This document shows positions 22,001 to 32,548 of a stretch of DNA of 64,000 nucleotides, one piece after another. How positions within the stretch are numbered: the first letter of the stretch is position 1; every line of letters starts with the position of its first letter. The notes below the pieces were generated by a model. The model was not told the DNA's origin. It saw only the letters and a program-made list of their open reading frames with translations, and ran no database searches. The DNA is from Rhynchopus sp. YZ270_cl-10 (Eukaryota > Euglenozoa > Diplonemea > Diplonemida > Diplonemidae), in assembly GCA_964035575.1 (NCBI GenBank), contig OZ037913.1, forward strand, positions 248,001 to 312,000, written 5' to 3'. A program made the translations under genes and the position numbers.

Positions 22001-23701
22001 TCGGCAGTCAGATGTACGGCTACCGTGACCTTTCCGCATCCTTCTCCACGCTCATGAGGTATTCCAACACAGTGTTTATTATTTCTGTAAGGTAACGGAG
22101 GGTCACCCTTTTTTTGAATCATCAATCATGGACAAATAGAAAATGGAAAACGACGGAATGGTGCGTGCCCGCTAGCGGATTAACATACACATCACTCACA
22201 TTGTTCAGTGAAAAAAAAACACAATTATTTTGTGCGATACAAAATAATGATTTTTATTGATGTTTTTGCGATCTGTTCTGTTTTTTTAAATAAAGATTTT
22301 TAAATAAAGATGGTAGCACCCACTACCAAATTACGTTTTTTTCATATATTTTTTCGATTTTCGATTTTCCAAAAAAGAAACCACCACCCCCCTTTTCCAG
22401 AATGCTCATGGGTGAATTTGACTACGAGGCTATGAAACGAGAGAACCGAGTACTTGCCGGAATGGTATATCACCCAAGCACACCACTACCCCTTTACCCC
22501 CTTTCTTTTGATAACGATTTGCAATGATGCTGTCTCTACAGAGGCTGGGGGTGTAGCTTCGCAAAATTTTCATTTTTCTTTGTCATGTTGGAGGGGCATT
22601 CGGAAGCGAATCGCTTTCCTCGGTTGGGGAGCTAGCTACAGCTGACGCAGGCTAAATTGCGTCTGGTGAGTTTAATTGTTCTGGTTGGATTCTCCTGTGT
22701 AGCTGAGACATTGCCACCGCGAAAGAGTCTTTGCTGCGGTAAACGTCAGCATCCCCTCACTGCGTACGGCTTTTCAAGTCAACTTTTTAGTTTATTGAAA
22801 ACCCAACCAAACCAAAAAAAAACAACAAATAACAGTTCTTCTGGGGTTTCATCGTCCTCGGTCTCTTCATCCTGCTGAACTTCTTGATCGGTGTCATCAG
22901 CGAATCCTTCGCGAACGTCTCCCAACGGACCATCCCCGAACAGATGGAGAAGGTCCTGGACAAAACGTTGAACGACCTGAAATCGCTGTGCAAGAAGGAC
23001 ATTATGAAGAAGTGGTTTCGGGCCCGGTTTTTGAAGTGCACTACTCGCGAGTCGCTTCTTGAGTACAGTGTGGATGCGATCACCACGTGGCGGGCGAGAA
23101 CGTACAACCTCGAGACGAATGAGTTTGGTGAGCAGGAACTGCAGGAAGGCGACTACGAGGAGGACCACACCATCACGAACCTTGAGTACCTCGGCGCCAT
23201 GCGCGACTTTGAGGACGGCCTCATCGTCGACGGTCTCGGCCAACAATACCTGAAATTCATCTGGGGCCACCTCGTGTACGAGTTCCATCGCTCACAAGAG
23301 GCAGAACTCCTTGCAGGCGCACTCCGAAAGCAGTCCGCCTTCGAATCTGGCTGTCGACAAGCATTGGACGATAAGTTGAAGATTGTCGAGCAGTTTTCGG
23401 TATGCTTTTTTTTTGCTGATTCATCAAATTTAGGAGGGTGCGAAAAAAAGCAAAAATAATAAAGACTGTATGGCGACGCTAAATGAGATTATCAAAATTA
23501 AGTAAAAATGAGGATGATCTGCATCTATACTATGCCTTTGAAATTCATTAGCCTTCGGGCGACTTTGTGTACCAGAACCCGTCCAGGGTGATTGTCGAAA
23601 CTACACTAATAATAATGAAATCACAGCGCCGGATGGACACCCTCAACGCGGTTGTAGGGCAGATGAAAAATATCCTCACGGAAAACGCAAATAAAGAGTA
23701 G
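19043..23701 (+). CDS. Polycystin-2-like TRP channel with N-terminal PDZ-like segment
   Basis: Six exons join in frame: 19043-21023, 21470-21552, 21922-22058, 22401-22464, 22836-23399, 23552-23701, giving 992 residues. Donors are GTATGT, GTATGT, GTATTC, GTATAT and GTATGC. The channel part is typical of polycystins: first membrane helix near 267-282; a long extracellular TOP-type domain with conserved Trp/Cys and a GGVRFRTIRT segment; helices near 560 and 600; an S4-S5 linker made across the first splice (LTFLKLLKFLRLNSRMN); S5 (GVLIIFTLIVLAFSVAG); a pore segment with MLMGEFDYEAM; S6 (FIVLGLFILLNFLIGVISES); then a charged C terminus. The N-terminal region (about 173-245) has a PDZ-like pattern (GLQI, AWKAGI, GWWITHVGKAFV), preceded by a small beta-rich segment. 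By family it should be a cation channel, often ciliary. The correct joining of all six exons makes the model strong. The acceptor of exon 3 could also be six bases downstream. Confidence 0.93.
21048..21150 (+). repeat. F1 repeat with internal insertion, in polycystin intron 1
   Basis: GGTGACTAAGGACGAGAG is followed by about 60 bases that include GATGAATAAACCAA and ATCTAATCA, then GACTAATGACGAGAGGCC. The copy at 31163 has a related insertion at the same point, again between near-identical copies of the GACTAAGNNNGAGA segment. Confidence 0.6.
21741..21845 (+). repeat. Two adjacent F1 repeats in polycystin intron 2
   Basis: A partial copy (CAGAGAGGCTTAGGCTTATC, then TTACAAACC) is followed by a full one from 21791: AAGGTGA, CTAAGC, loop with ACACGAGAG, GCTTAG, GA, TCATCTT, ATAAACTTTTCTTT. 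Both lie inside the intron 21553-21921. Confidence 0.7.
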
Positions 23702-24729
23702 ATTCCTCCCCCTCCTCCTCCCTCCGTACAATTTATCAAATACTAAAAAGCTCCTCTACAAGATGCGTGTACCATGCTTTCAAAGTTTTTTAAAGAAAAA
23801 ATGAATTAAGGTAAAGTACGTTGTACATCCATGTCTTAAAAATTGGGGGGGGAATGATGTTAACGTATTCTGCATGTCTCTAATTTCCTCTTACTATGGC
23901 ATAAAGGATCCGCTTCCGTGGACCTAAAGCATTGCTGTAAAATTCGAGAAATAATAGCGAGGCAATTAGTTCTAGGATCTAAGAAAATAATAAATCGGCC
24001 AAAATGTTGAGTACAGACCCTGGTTCCCCATCAAAGGGGTGGGGGGCTTTGGGGGATGTCGAATTCAGTTATGCAATGTGATGGTGTTCTTTTTGTTTGT
24101 ATTTGTCCCATCTTCCCAAACAACTTCACGTTTCCACGAAGAGAAGTTTTTTTTATTTGTGAAGGAAGTGGGTGCAACAATGTGTTTCTGACTCACCAAA
24201 ATTCTCAAAAGGAAACCCCCCCCCGAAAAAATAAACATGCATCTGTTTAAGTAAAGTTCTGTCGATTTCTTTACAAGAAAGAGTTTTTCTAAAAAAAGGT
24301 ACCCCCCTCGCACCTCGCACCCCAGCGTCTGTTCTGTCTTTTCTCCAATTTATTCCCGTTCATGAGTGGAAGCGGGAGTGGAAATATAAGATACCAATCA
24401 CAAAATGGATGTAAGACTGCATGGTTGGGGTCCATCTGGTACACCTGGTCATTTACACTGTTACGAGAGGGCTTTTGTATTTAAAATCACATTGTCTTTT
24501 CCTTCATATCCACCTACCCCCCAAAAATACCACCCGACAGACAAACAAAACACAAAACACACCAACACAACCGAAACAAAACCTCCCCTCACTCACTTGG
24601 AATCATTCCCCCCCCCCCCCCCCCCTCCCTTTTCTCAAAAGAACCACTTCCTTAGTTTTTCTTTCCCTTCTCTTTTTCCCGCATCTTTTTTTTTTTCTCT
24701 TCTCCTTTTCACTAATTCCACTAAGCACT
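23702..24729. other. Intergenic with F6 and F4 repeats
   Basis: No gene seen. F6-related sequence (CGGCCAAAATGTTGAGTACA, GACCCTGGTTCCCC) is at 23996-24040 and an F4 copy at 24350-24495. A strong C- and T-rich tract precedes the next start codon. Confidence 0.55.
24350..24495 (+). repeat. F4 repeat copy
   Basis: CCCGTTCATGAGTGGAAGCG, then ATGGATGTAAGACTGCATGG, GGTACACC, TACACTGTTACGAGAGGGC and TTTTGTATTT. It matches the copies at 8684 and 9125 and lies upstream of the gene at 24730. Confidence 0.65.
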
Positions 24730-25074
24730 ATGCACACTGCCGCGTTTGACGCACCGACCAACAACACATACTCTAGAATTCTGAGGGAAGTTGAGGAGGA
24801 CCTTACTTCGGGTAAGATTGGCGGGAAGTACAGCAGGGCCGACAGCATGTCCTCGAGCGGGAGCAGCAGGCCGTTGACGAAGGGTTTCAGCGGTGCCTCG
24901 TCAGGCTCAGGGTCGCTGTCGAACTCCTCGAGAACCTCAATGTCAATGGATTGCTCGAACATGACATTCGAAGAAAAGATGCTCGCTTTCCACCAAAAAG
25001 GCGTCGAGTGCATGGCACTCCTCCTCGACAACAAGCTTGAAAACTCCGTCAACAGCTGGAAAAGAGACGAATAA
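24730..25074 (+). CDS. Small serine-rich protein, unknown
   Basis: A 114-residue frame from an ATG that follows a T/C tract. The N-terminal part is polar with an acidic helix (SRILREVEEDLTSGKIGGKY), the middle is very Ser/Gly-rich and probably disordered, and the C-terminal third is helical (TFEEKMLAFHQKGVECMALL). GC-rich codons stand out from the AT-rich flanks. The open frame extends upstream through low-complexity sequence, so I chose the first ATG after the pyrimidine tract. No family recognised. The Ser-rich centre would suit phosphorylation, which is inference. Confidence 0.65.
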   Translation: MHTAAFDAPTNNTYSRILREVEEDLTSGKIGGKYSRADSMSSSGSSRPLTKGFSGASSGSGSLSNSSRTSMSMDCSNMTFEEKMLAFHQKGVECMALLLDNKLENSVNSWKRDE

Positions 25075-25760
25075 ATAAAGAAAAAAGACATAATATGGCA
25101 GACAGAACCTAAGAACCTACCCCCTTTGGGATTGTCTGATATAATTGATAAAAAAAGGATGTGTTCATGTTGTGTGTTGATAAAAAAAGATAAAAAGTGG
25201 TAATGTCCCCATGACTCAATGGGGACTGTTTCAATTAGAGTGTTTTTTTTTCCACAAAGACAGCAAAAAAAAAAGCCCCTTTTTTCTTCCTTTCCCTAGT
25301 CTGCGCTGGTTTTTTTTGACCTACTTTCCCTTCATTCCTTTCCATTTTATGGAGTTCTGTTGCTTTTTTTTTTTTTCATGATATGCTCTCACAAAAGTAA
25401 TGTGGAGAAATATGAAAAATATAAAAAAACGCTCGGTAATTAAATTCACTTGCGTTGAAAAACCACCAATTCGGTGAAATAAATTTGCTTTTTTTTGCAG
25501 CATGTCTGCGTCCCCCCCCCCCCCCCCCACCCCCAGCAACACTTCTCAATTTTTTTAAAAAAAGTTTCTCCCCCTTTTGAAACATATCTCACGCTCATGT
25601 GGTTTTTATCCCTTTTACAGCACACCCACCATATGCAGTAGTTGTTCTTGTAAATGATGCACTGTTATTTATTTTTTTTCTGGGAAACCCACAGTCATCT
25701 TTCAAGCATTCTTGTGATTCCATGGTGTTAATCACAACAACATGGTTATTTTTCGTGTAT

Positions 25761-25815
25761 AAGGTGACTAAGCACGAGAGGCTTAGGTTCATCTTATAAA
25801 CTTTTCTTTTCGTGT
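25761..25815 (+). repeat. F1 stem-loop repeat, near consensus
   Basis: AAGGTGA, CTAAGC, ACGAGAG, GCTTAG, GT, TCATCTT, then ATAAACTTTTCTTTT. This is one of the cleanest copies: a 7-bp outer stem with one G-U, a 6-bp inner stem and a 7-base loop. Confidence 0.75.
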
Positions 25816-26003
25816 CTCCGTCTATGTGGAATTACCTTAGACAGAAGGCCCCTTTTCTTACCCCCTCCATCTGATCGTATCCCGATTTTTTTTTGTCAGA
25901 TTGTCAGAATGTTGTCGCAAAATACAGTGTAATTTGGTACACGAGAGGGTACGTTGAGTTACATTAGTTTTGCGTTTTTCTGACAGAATTTTAGTAAATA
26001 AAA

Positions 26004-26090
26004 ACAAAAAAAGGCTTCGGCCAAAATTTAGTACAGACCCTAGGTTCCCCAAGCGGGTCCTTAGGCGATTGTCGACACAACAAATAATAT
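26004..26090 (+). repeat. F6 dispersed repeat copy
   Basis: AAGGCTTCGG, AGTACAGACCCTAGGTT, CCAAGCGGGTCCTTAGGCGA and TTGTCGACACAACAAA are all shared with 56880-56970. A shorter relative is at 23996. Confidence 0.7.
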
Positions 26091-26654
26091 GGTGCAACAA
26101 TCATCATTGTCACATCTATCCTGTTTTGGTGTACATCACCGTTAATTTAGAGAAAAAAGGCGTATTTAGTAGCGAATATACTGGTACCGAACGTATTTTA
26201 TCTCTTTCAAAAAAAAAAAAATTTTTTTTTGACGTCCATGAAACAATGCCATTCCACCTAAACCATTGTCCCTTATGTTTTTTTTTGAACGATGGTTTTG
26301 TGGGTGCAGATGAAAATAAACAAAAGAAAAAAAAAAGTTGTTTTAATTATTCCCCTCTGATTTTGCCTGAAATTTGGTGGGGTTTGGTGGTATTTAAAAA
26401 ACCCCCCAAAAATCCACCAAAAATCCAGGCAAACTCAGGTGGGTTCCTCTCTAAAAAAAAACTAATAATATTTTCCCTAAAATGGAAAGGTGAGCATCTG
26501 TCATAATAGCAGATTATTTTGTCTTATTTTTCCCTTTCTTTCGAAGTAAATGAATAACCAGAATGAAGAAGAAAAAAAAAAATTTAATCTGAGTAGCATT
26601 TTCGAGACACACACACAGACCCTTCTTATTCCCTTGTTCTTTTCCTTAAAGATA

Positions 26655-26705
26655 TCTGTGCACGAGAGGCACATTCATCTTTCAAGTTGTCTTTTCCAAA
26701 AAAAA
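26655..26705 (+). repeat. F3 stem-loop repeat
   Basis: GTGC, ACGAGAG, GCAC form a short hairpin with the same loop as F1, followed by ATTCATCTTTCAAG and a pyrimidine tract. Other copies are at 38958 and 57484. Confidence 0.65.
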
Positions 26706-27029
26706 AAAAAAAAAATGGCAATTTTTGGAGGAGGGAAAAAAAGGGAGAGGAAGGGGAGAAGGGAGGGGGAGCTCAACAAACGTATCTTCCCCCCCTTCTC
26801 CTGTTTGCTGTGTCTCAGGCTTCTCGGTATTTTATTTCAAGGTGACAAAGAAAGACTTCGGTTCATCTTACAAGCCCCCCTTTTTTTTTTCCTCTCAAAA
26901 TTTTTTTTTAACCCTTTGGGCAGGGCGTTCGCTATCGCCATCGTTTTTTCCTGATCGTGGCGAAATGCCAAAAAATCCGAAATTTTTGCTTTTTTACTAG
27001 TGCTTAAAATACAGTGTATTTTTTGGGCC

Positions 27030-27315
27030 GGTTGGGGGGGGTCAGTGACCCCCCCCCCAAATTTTCTCCGGAAATTTGGGCCGGTGGGGGGGGTCAGTTT
27101 TTTCAGCTGGGTTTGAGGTGTTTCCTCGGCGTGGTGTAAAAAGCTATACATTTACACCGTACCCAAAAAAATTTTCGCCTGCGGCGCCATTTATATTGTT
27201 TTTTTTTTTTCTCCGCAAAAAAAAAACATACAAGTTCACTATGTTCCCAGTGTCTTCCCTGGTCGTGCTAAAAAAAAAATTGGGCAAAAAAAACAAACTG
27301 ACCCCCCCCCAAACT
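27030..27315. repeat. Foldback with G-run/C-run arms
   Basis: A local palindrome of the form GGGGGGTCAGTGACCCCCC lies near 27034-27056. GGGGGGTCAGTTTTTT (near 27085) is mirrored by AAACAAACTGACCCCCC (near 27290). This looks like a small inverted-repeat element; ends and target duplication are unclear. Confidence 0.4.
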
Positions 27316-27921
27316 GAAAATCTGGATTCCTGGATAAGACACTGTTAAAATAGGTCAAAAAAAATTTTCCCGCCGGAGAGAAGCTAGTTCGTGGGGGGTG
27401 AATCCCTGGTACTGAGTGGTCAAAAAAAATTGCGATTTGCGCGTGATCCCTTCCCCAGCACAAGTGCTATTACAGCTGAACTTTCCTGATACTAAAACCA
27501 GCAAAACGATGGAGAATTTCATCAATCCCCCCCTCACTGAGGGTCTCTTTGTGCTGTTTAATCAAACAGATGCACAAGAGAGAGGCATCTGTCATATGAG
27601 ACTTCATCCTTAGTTTGATTATTTTCAATAAACTAAAACGTCTCTCTGCCGTTGAAGATAGAGTTGACACGAGCAGTGACACCTTCTATAACAGGGGGTA
27701 CGGGGCACCTTCAGCAGACTGCAGGATTGAGGAGCGGGAGTGCTGGGGAAACTTCCTCTCACGGCAGGCGGGTTTGCGGATGATTTTGAGTACAGTGGAC
27801 AGCCCTCTACGACCCCCCCTCCGGGGGGGTCGACAGGGTGGTGGGGAGAAATCTCTCTCTCTTTCCCCCCCCCCCCCCCCCCCTTTTTTTATTTATTTAT
27901 TTTTTTATTTATTTATTTATA

Positions 27922-28042
27922 CAGGGTTTCGCCCCGGTGGGGCGAAGCCCTGGGGCGAAATAAAATGTCATTTTTTCAGGAAAAGATTTTTTTAACGAAA
28001 AAAAATATTTTTCGCCCCGGGGCGAACGCCCTGCCTTTGGGG
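27922..28042. repeat. CAGGG...CCCTG inverted-repeat element
   Basis: The left end is CAGGGTTTCGCCCCGG and the right end CGCCCCGGGGCGAACGCCCTG with one base removed from this quotation limit; both contain CGCCCC palindromes. The ends resemble the CAGGG-ended elements at 39.7-41.5 kb. I found no matching target duplication. Confidence 0.4.
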
Positions 28043-28230
28043 ACCAAGGTGGGCCGACTTTAGGGTAAAAAATCGGGGTCCTCGCAGAGGAAGGTAGGTA
28101 ATGTGGTCCCACATGCATAAAAACCAAAGTCGAGGGGCGGAATTGAAAGATTTTTTATCATCTGAATCCAAAGAAGCAAGAATTTTTTACTTTTGAAATT
28201 TTAGAAATTTATTAGATACGAGGGAGACTG

Positions 28231-28268
28231 GAGCACCACTCTGAAAAAAATGTTTTTCAGAGTGGGTG
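28231..28268. repeat. Perfect 13-bp arm hairpin
   Basis: CCACTCTGAAAAA and its reverse complement TTTTTCAGAGTGG are separated by AATG. Function unknown; could be a terminal palindrome of a small element. Confidence 0.55.
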
Positions 28269-28634
28269 CACGAAGCTGTGGAAGTTGGTCAGAATTTTTT
28301 TTCCGGGCCCGTAAACCGACGCAATTGATAGATTTGCACAAAAAGGAATCCAATAAAAAAAAAATCGAGGAGTTTAGACTAGCTAAGGTGGTGTTAACCG
28401 TGGGAGGGAAGAGGTGGGGGTGTTTTGGGTCGCTTTTCAGTTTTTGGGTTATCAAAAGTGCATTTTTTGGGTCAATTTTTTCATATTTTTCAAAATTTCG
28501 GCGCGGAAACGCATTTCCGGGCATTTTTGGGGCCGGGATAGGTGGATTTTCCATATTTTGAGGCCTCAGGCAAAATGTCTAAAAATGGCACTTTTACTAG
28601 GGAATAGTGGAAAAAAGTAGGGTATGTTAGGGGG

Positions 28635-28941
28635 GCAAGTGAGTAAATTGACTTCACAGTGTCCATTTTCAAAAACTTTGGGCGTCGTTAAATGCGCGAA
28701 ACTGCCGGAATGCAACGCAATGCGAAATCAGTTCCAGAAATATTTTTTTCTAAAATTATTGGCCGGTGGTGACTTTCCTACTTTGGCAGACCACCCCAAA
28801 ACAACCTTATCTCGTTTTCTGCACAACTCATCCCATTTTTTTCTCTCGAAAATGGCGTTATTTGACAGATTTGCAAAAAATCTTTTAACGACGCCCAAAC
28901 TTTTTGAAAAATACCACTTGGAAGATATCTAACTCACTTGC
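28635..28941. mobile_element. MITE-like element with long inverted repeats
   Basis: The left arm has GCAAGTGAGT and, about 30 bases in, AAAACTTTGGGCGTCGTTAA. The right arm mirrors both (TTAACGACGCCCAAAC and ACTCACTTGC). Length is about 307 bp, with no coding capacity. Target duplication not identified. Confidence 0.55.
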
Positions 28942-29332
28942 GAGGTGAAAAAGCAAAAACCGTAAAAAACCCCACTTTTTCCCGATTTTCTGAAAATCGG
29001 CTTGGGGGCGCCACCATATGACACGGATACATTATTTCTAAAACCTTCGATTCTTGCTTCTTTGGAAAGATGGGCCAAAAAATCTTTCCACCATGCCAAG
29101 AGTTGGTCAAAAATACTGAGCAGATCATGGATTACTGGTCCTCCTAAGAAAAAAAGATATAGCTGCCACTATAGTGGCAGTTGGTCCCCAAAGGGTTAAA
29201 AACCAAAAAATCAAAAAAAAAGGTTAGTGGAGTTCATCCTCGAGTGGTCTACACTAAAAGAACAATTTTGTCGTTGCCCTCTCCTCCCCCCCAAAAAAAG
29301 AAAAATATTCGAAGATCCTGATGCAGAATGGG

Positions 29333-29418
29333 TGGGTCATCTGAAAAAGGGTGAGACAGATTTTTGTTACAATATCACAGCGTCTTCCTCTCATCAGGTC
29401 GCCCTTTTCAGATGACCC
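29333..29418. repeat. Short inverted-repeat element
   Basis: GGGTCATCTGAAAA on the left and TTTTCAGATGACCC on the right lie about 86 bp apart, with further imperfect pairing inside. A perfect palindrome CTGCCACTATAGTGGCAG lies 150 bp upstream at about 29162-29179. Confidence 0.45.
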
Positions 29419-29903
29419 AAAAGGAAAGTACGAGGAATTTTTTTGGAAAACAGTGCACTATTTTTTTTAAAAAAGTCATAATATTATTTTTTTTTTCAAA
29501 GAAAAAGAAGTAGTACAGAGTTTCTCTTTCCTCTCATCAGAATCAAGGTTTTTTTTTTTCTTTCCAAAATACATCAACCAGTAGATTGTCGACTGTTATT
29601 CCCCCCACCCAGAGTTAACAAAAAAGAGAGCACACTCAAAAAAAAAAAAAAATACCTTTTGTGGTAGAAGTTGCCAAAAAAAACAAACAAAAAAACCAAA
29701 AAAAAAAAAAACCCCAAAAAAACAAAACCATCACTTTGTAATCGGTAGCTACCAAAAGGAACGCTTCATTTATTTGCCCTCCTTGGGTAAAATAAAATGT
29801 TGTGTTTCGTAATGGTGGAAACCCTTGACTTGCCTCCCGGTTTTTTTTTTGTTTTTTTGTTTTGTTTTTTTTGGTAACTCCAACACCCCCAAGAATTCTT
29901 AAG

Positions 29904-29955
29904 TACCGTGCGTCTACCGATGAACGGTGAGGCGTTTGTACCGTGACAACTCTTT
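29904..29955 (+). repeat. F2 stem-loop repeat
   Basis: TACCGATGAACGGTGAGGCG with stem ACCG and CGGT around ATGAA, then GTTTGTACC and a pyrimidine tract. Confidence 0.6.
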
Positions 29956-30699
29956 TTCCCCTACATCTTTCTCTTTCTTTATCGGACTGCAGATTTACAT
30001 TGTCCTCTCTCGATCAGAAACCAATACACAAGTCAGATTGAGGGAAAATGGTGGATCTCTGCACGTTGCTTACTTGACCACGATGTAATGTGCACCTGAT
30101 GCTCGTTCATCTTCGTTTCTTTCAACCTTTAATTTCATTTTTCCATCGATGGACCCCGAAACCCTGTTTCGAGAAAAAGGGGGTTTTCAAGAAATTCACC
30201 TTTATACCCCCACCGATAGTGTCGTACTGTGCATTGAAGATGTCCATGTTTCATGAAACACTACGTCTCTCAAAATTCTTTCGTTTTACCCTACAGGTTC
30301 TCCCTTTCAGATGTAGGTTCAGTCAATCACATTAACAAAAAGGAACCATGTTCGTCAGGAACTAAAAGCCTCAGGGTATATGACAGCTTCTGAACATTTT
30401 TTTTTTAAATTTGTTTTCAATGTAAATTGACTGAAAAGGAGGGAGTGGAGATTTTAAAAGGGGGGCATTCTTTTTTTATCGTTTTTTTTTTTTTAAATTT
30501 TCGGCAATCCAAAGAGTACACTTGGCATATTTCTCGCCCCACAATGTTTTTCTACGGGGTTTGAGAGAGTAAGAGGCAACAGTATCACCTTTCCCCCCAA
30601 AAACCTTTTTCCCTCCCGCCCCCGTTCACACCACGGTGGGGGGGAGTTTACAGTTTCCTGTTACGCCTTACGTTGTTCGCAGGGTACTTTTGTGCTTTC

Positions 30700-30775
30700 A
30701 TCCAACTGACATCGTACGTGGGTCAGTCAGAGGTGCCTGCGTCAACAGCTTCACTTTTTTTTCTTCCTCTTTTCT
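30700..30775 (+). repeat. F5 dispersed repeat copy
   Basis: TACGTGGGTCAGTC, GAGGTGCCTGC and CTTCACTTTTT are shared, in the same order, with 33035-33090. Followed by a pyrimidine tract. Confidence 0.55.
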
Positions 30776-31094
30776 CTCTCTCACTTCCCACCTTCATTAT
30801 CTCTCCATCAAGACTATGCGCCAGATTATTACCCTTTCCCCCTACTTCCCATTTTTGTTTATGCAAAAGGAATTTTCTTTTTGCAAAAAAAAAAAAAAAA
30901 AAAAACTGCGCAAACGTATCTAACGTAGGTTTGCCATCCTTCCCCCCTTTATATGATCATTATGTGGTCAAGGCATTTTTTTTAAATCCCTCCTTGAATT
31001 CCCCCCTGCTGTCTTTGTGAAAACGTTTTTTTTTATTTTTAGTGTTTTTTTGAAGGTGCTTCTAAGAGACTTAGGATCATCTTATCATCTTTTT

Positions 31095-31160
31095 TTTAGT
31101 GCTCTGCGTCTGTCGATGAACGGTGAGGCGTTTGCACTTTCAACTTCTCTTTTTTTTACT
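31095..31160 (+). repeat. F2 stem-loop repeat, followed by F1
   Basis: AGTGCTCTGCGTCTGTCGAT, GAACGGTGAGGCGTTTGCAC, TTTCAACTTCTC and a T-run. The outer arms GTGC and GCAC pair. An F1 copy begins a few bases later. Confidence 0.65.
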
Positions 31161-31162
31161 TT

Positions 31163-31305
31163 AAGGTGACTAAGCATGAGAACAAAACAAAAAGGATCCA
31201 AAAATACAGCAAAAAAGATTGATGAATAACCAATGTTCAAAACATTAAGTAATCTAATCAGACTAAGCATGAGAAGCTTAGGGTCATCTTACGAACTTTT
31301 TTTTT
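31163..31305 (+). repeat. F1 repeat with internal insertion flanked by a 15-bp duplication
   Basis: The F1 left arm is followed by GACTAAGCATGAGAA, about 80 extra bases (with GATGAATAACCAA and ATCTAATCA), then GACTAAGCATGAGAA again and the F1 right arm GCTTAGGGTCATCTTAC. The 15-base direct repeat looks like a target-site duplication. The related copy at 21048 lies in a polycystin intron. Confidence 0.7.
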
Positions 31306-31542
31306 AACTTTGAATGAGGTGTTCTTTTCCCTACAGAACTCATATTGTCTCTTCAATGCTGTTGTTTTTTTTTTTATTTCGTTCTTTCTTTCTCTCTTCA
31401 TATTTATCTGGTATGTGTTCATTTTCCTCACAAGTGTGTGCCCCCCGACCCGTTCACCTTTTTGGGTACACACAGTCCTCTCCCAACCCCCTTTTTTTAA
31501 AGATGTGGTGCACGTCAAGAGTGTTCATCTTTCAATTTTTCT

Positions 31543-31583
<41 letters not shown>

Positions 31584-31604
31584 AAAAAAATTAGTAATTT
31601 GCTC

Positions 31605-32548
31605 CAGGCCTAATGCTAACCGTTGGTTCGTCGGTTCACTTTTATTTATTATTTTTTTTATTTATCCGTTGGTTCGTCGGTTCACCCTTAAAAATGGGGG
31701 TTTTTTGGGATGGGGGGTTCTCTGCCTGTGGTATGCCGTGGGTACCTTGCTCCTGGAGATGTGGGCACCTGCGCCCGCATCTTCAGGAGGAAGGGAGATT
31801 AAAAGAAGGACACAGCAGTGCATACTGCGGCCCCCACCACTGGGTTCGAGGAGGAGGAGGGTCTGTCAGTCGACGAGACATCGAGTGTTGGAGAAGTTCT
31901 GATCTCTGAAGATACAGAGAGCAGTGTTGCATCTGTTGATGTTAAAGAGGAAAGCGAAGATGGCGATTGCGATGGCGGTGGCGGTGACGATGGAGACTTG
32001 TTTCAGGGACTCAATGATGCACCCCCCTTGCCGGAAAAAATTAAAAAAGTAGCGTACCGTGCGCCTGCGGCGCAGCTCAAAAACTGGCAGCCCACAGACC
32101 TCTACCATAGTTTGGCTGTAAAAATGTTCGGTTTTAGGTCACAAATTTTGAAATGTTGCGTACCGTGGCTTCGCCAGAAAGTTTTGATATCAACCGCCGT
32201 TTCTTCTTGTCCTGAGGGAAGGTTTCGTTCACTAGAGAGAACCTAATGCGAAGGCTTGACGTGGAAAAACGTGAGAAAAGGGTTGGTTTGGTTCTTGATG
32301 TACGTTACCATCCCACGTCATCACGTATTTACGCGAAATGAACGGACCTTTTCGCGCGGAGCGCGAAAAAAATTTTTTTGACCCCTTTTTGGACATATCT
32401 TCACGATTTTGGGGAAAATTTTTTTTCATGAAGATAAGCGAAAACCCTGACCCCTTCCCGGAGGGAAATTTTTCTTTTCGTTTTTTTTTTTTTTTTTTTC
32501 CGTCGGTTCACTTTTTCCCCCCCTCCCCCAAAGTTAGCATTAGGCCTG
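31605..32548. mobile_element. hAT-type non-autonomous DNA transposon with 8-bp target duplication
   Basis: Perfect 16-bp terminal inverted repeats, CAGGCCTAATGCTAAC at the left and GTTAGCATTAGGCCTG at the right, are flanked on both sides by the identical octamer ATTTGCTC (31597-31604 and 32549-32556). An 8-bp duplication and CAGG ends are typical of the hAT superfamily. Subterminal copies of GTTGGTTCGTCGGTTCAC sit near the left end, with a related one near the right end. The body has no transposase; it holds an acidic coding-like stretch (31818-32043), a GC mini-hairpin segment shared with 40110-40235, and a TTCGCGC palindrome. The perfect ends and duplication suggest a fairly recent insertion. 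Confidence 0.85.
31818..32246 (+). pseudogene. Acidic coding-like fragment inside the hAT-type element
   Basis: An open stretch without an ATG encodes a very acidic segment (EEEEGLSVDETSSVGEVLI, then Glu/Asp/Gly-rich sequence, then LNDAPPLPEKIKK). It runs straight into the dispersed GC mini-hairpin repeat, so only about the first 75 codons look like protein. It may be a host gene fragment carried by the element or the leftover of the element's own gene. Confidence 0.4.

Larger units (their letters stand above)
25075..31596. other. Gene-poor repeat region
   Basis: No host gene I can support in about 6.5 kb. It is rich in homopolymer runs and holds F1 (25761, 26840, 31054, 31163), F2 (29904, 31095), F3 (26655), F5 (30700) and F6 (26004) copies plus several foldbacks. 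A frame at 27615-27840 looks mildly coding for about 60 codons and may be a gene fragment. Confidence 0.55.

Noticed and set aside
27615-27840. Small gene with start codon at 27615
   Set aside because: About 60 codons look mildly coding (AVEDRVDTSSDTFYNRGYG) but it starts in AT-rich sequence, runs into a G/C homopolymer region and has no second support. Possibly a gene fragment.
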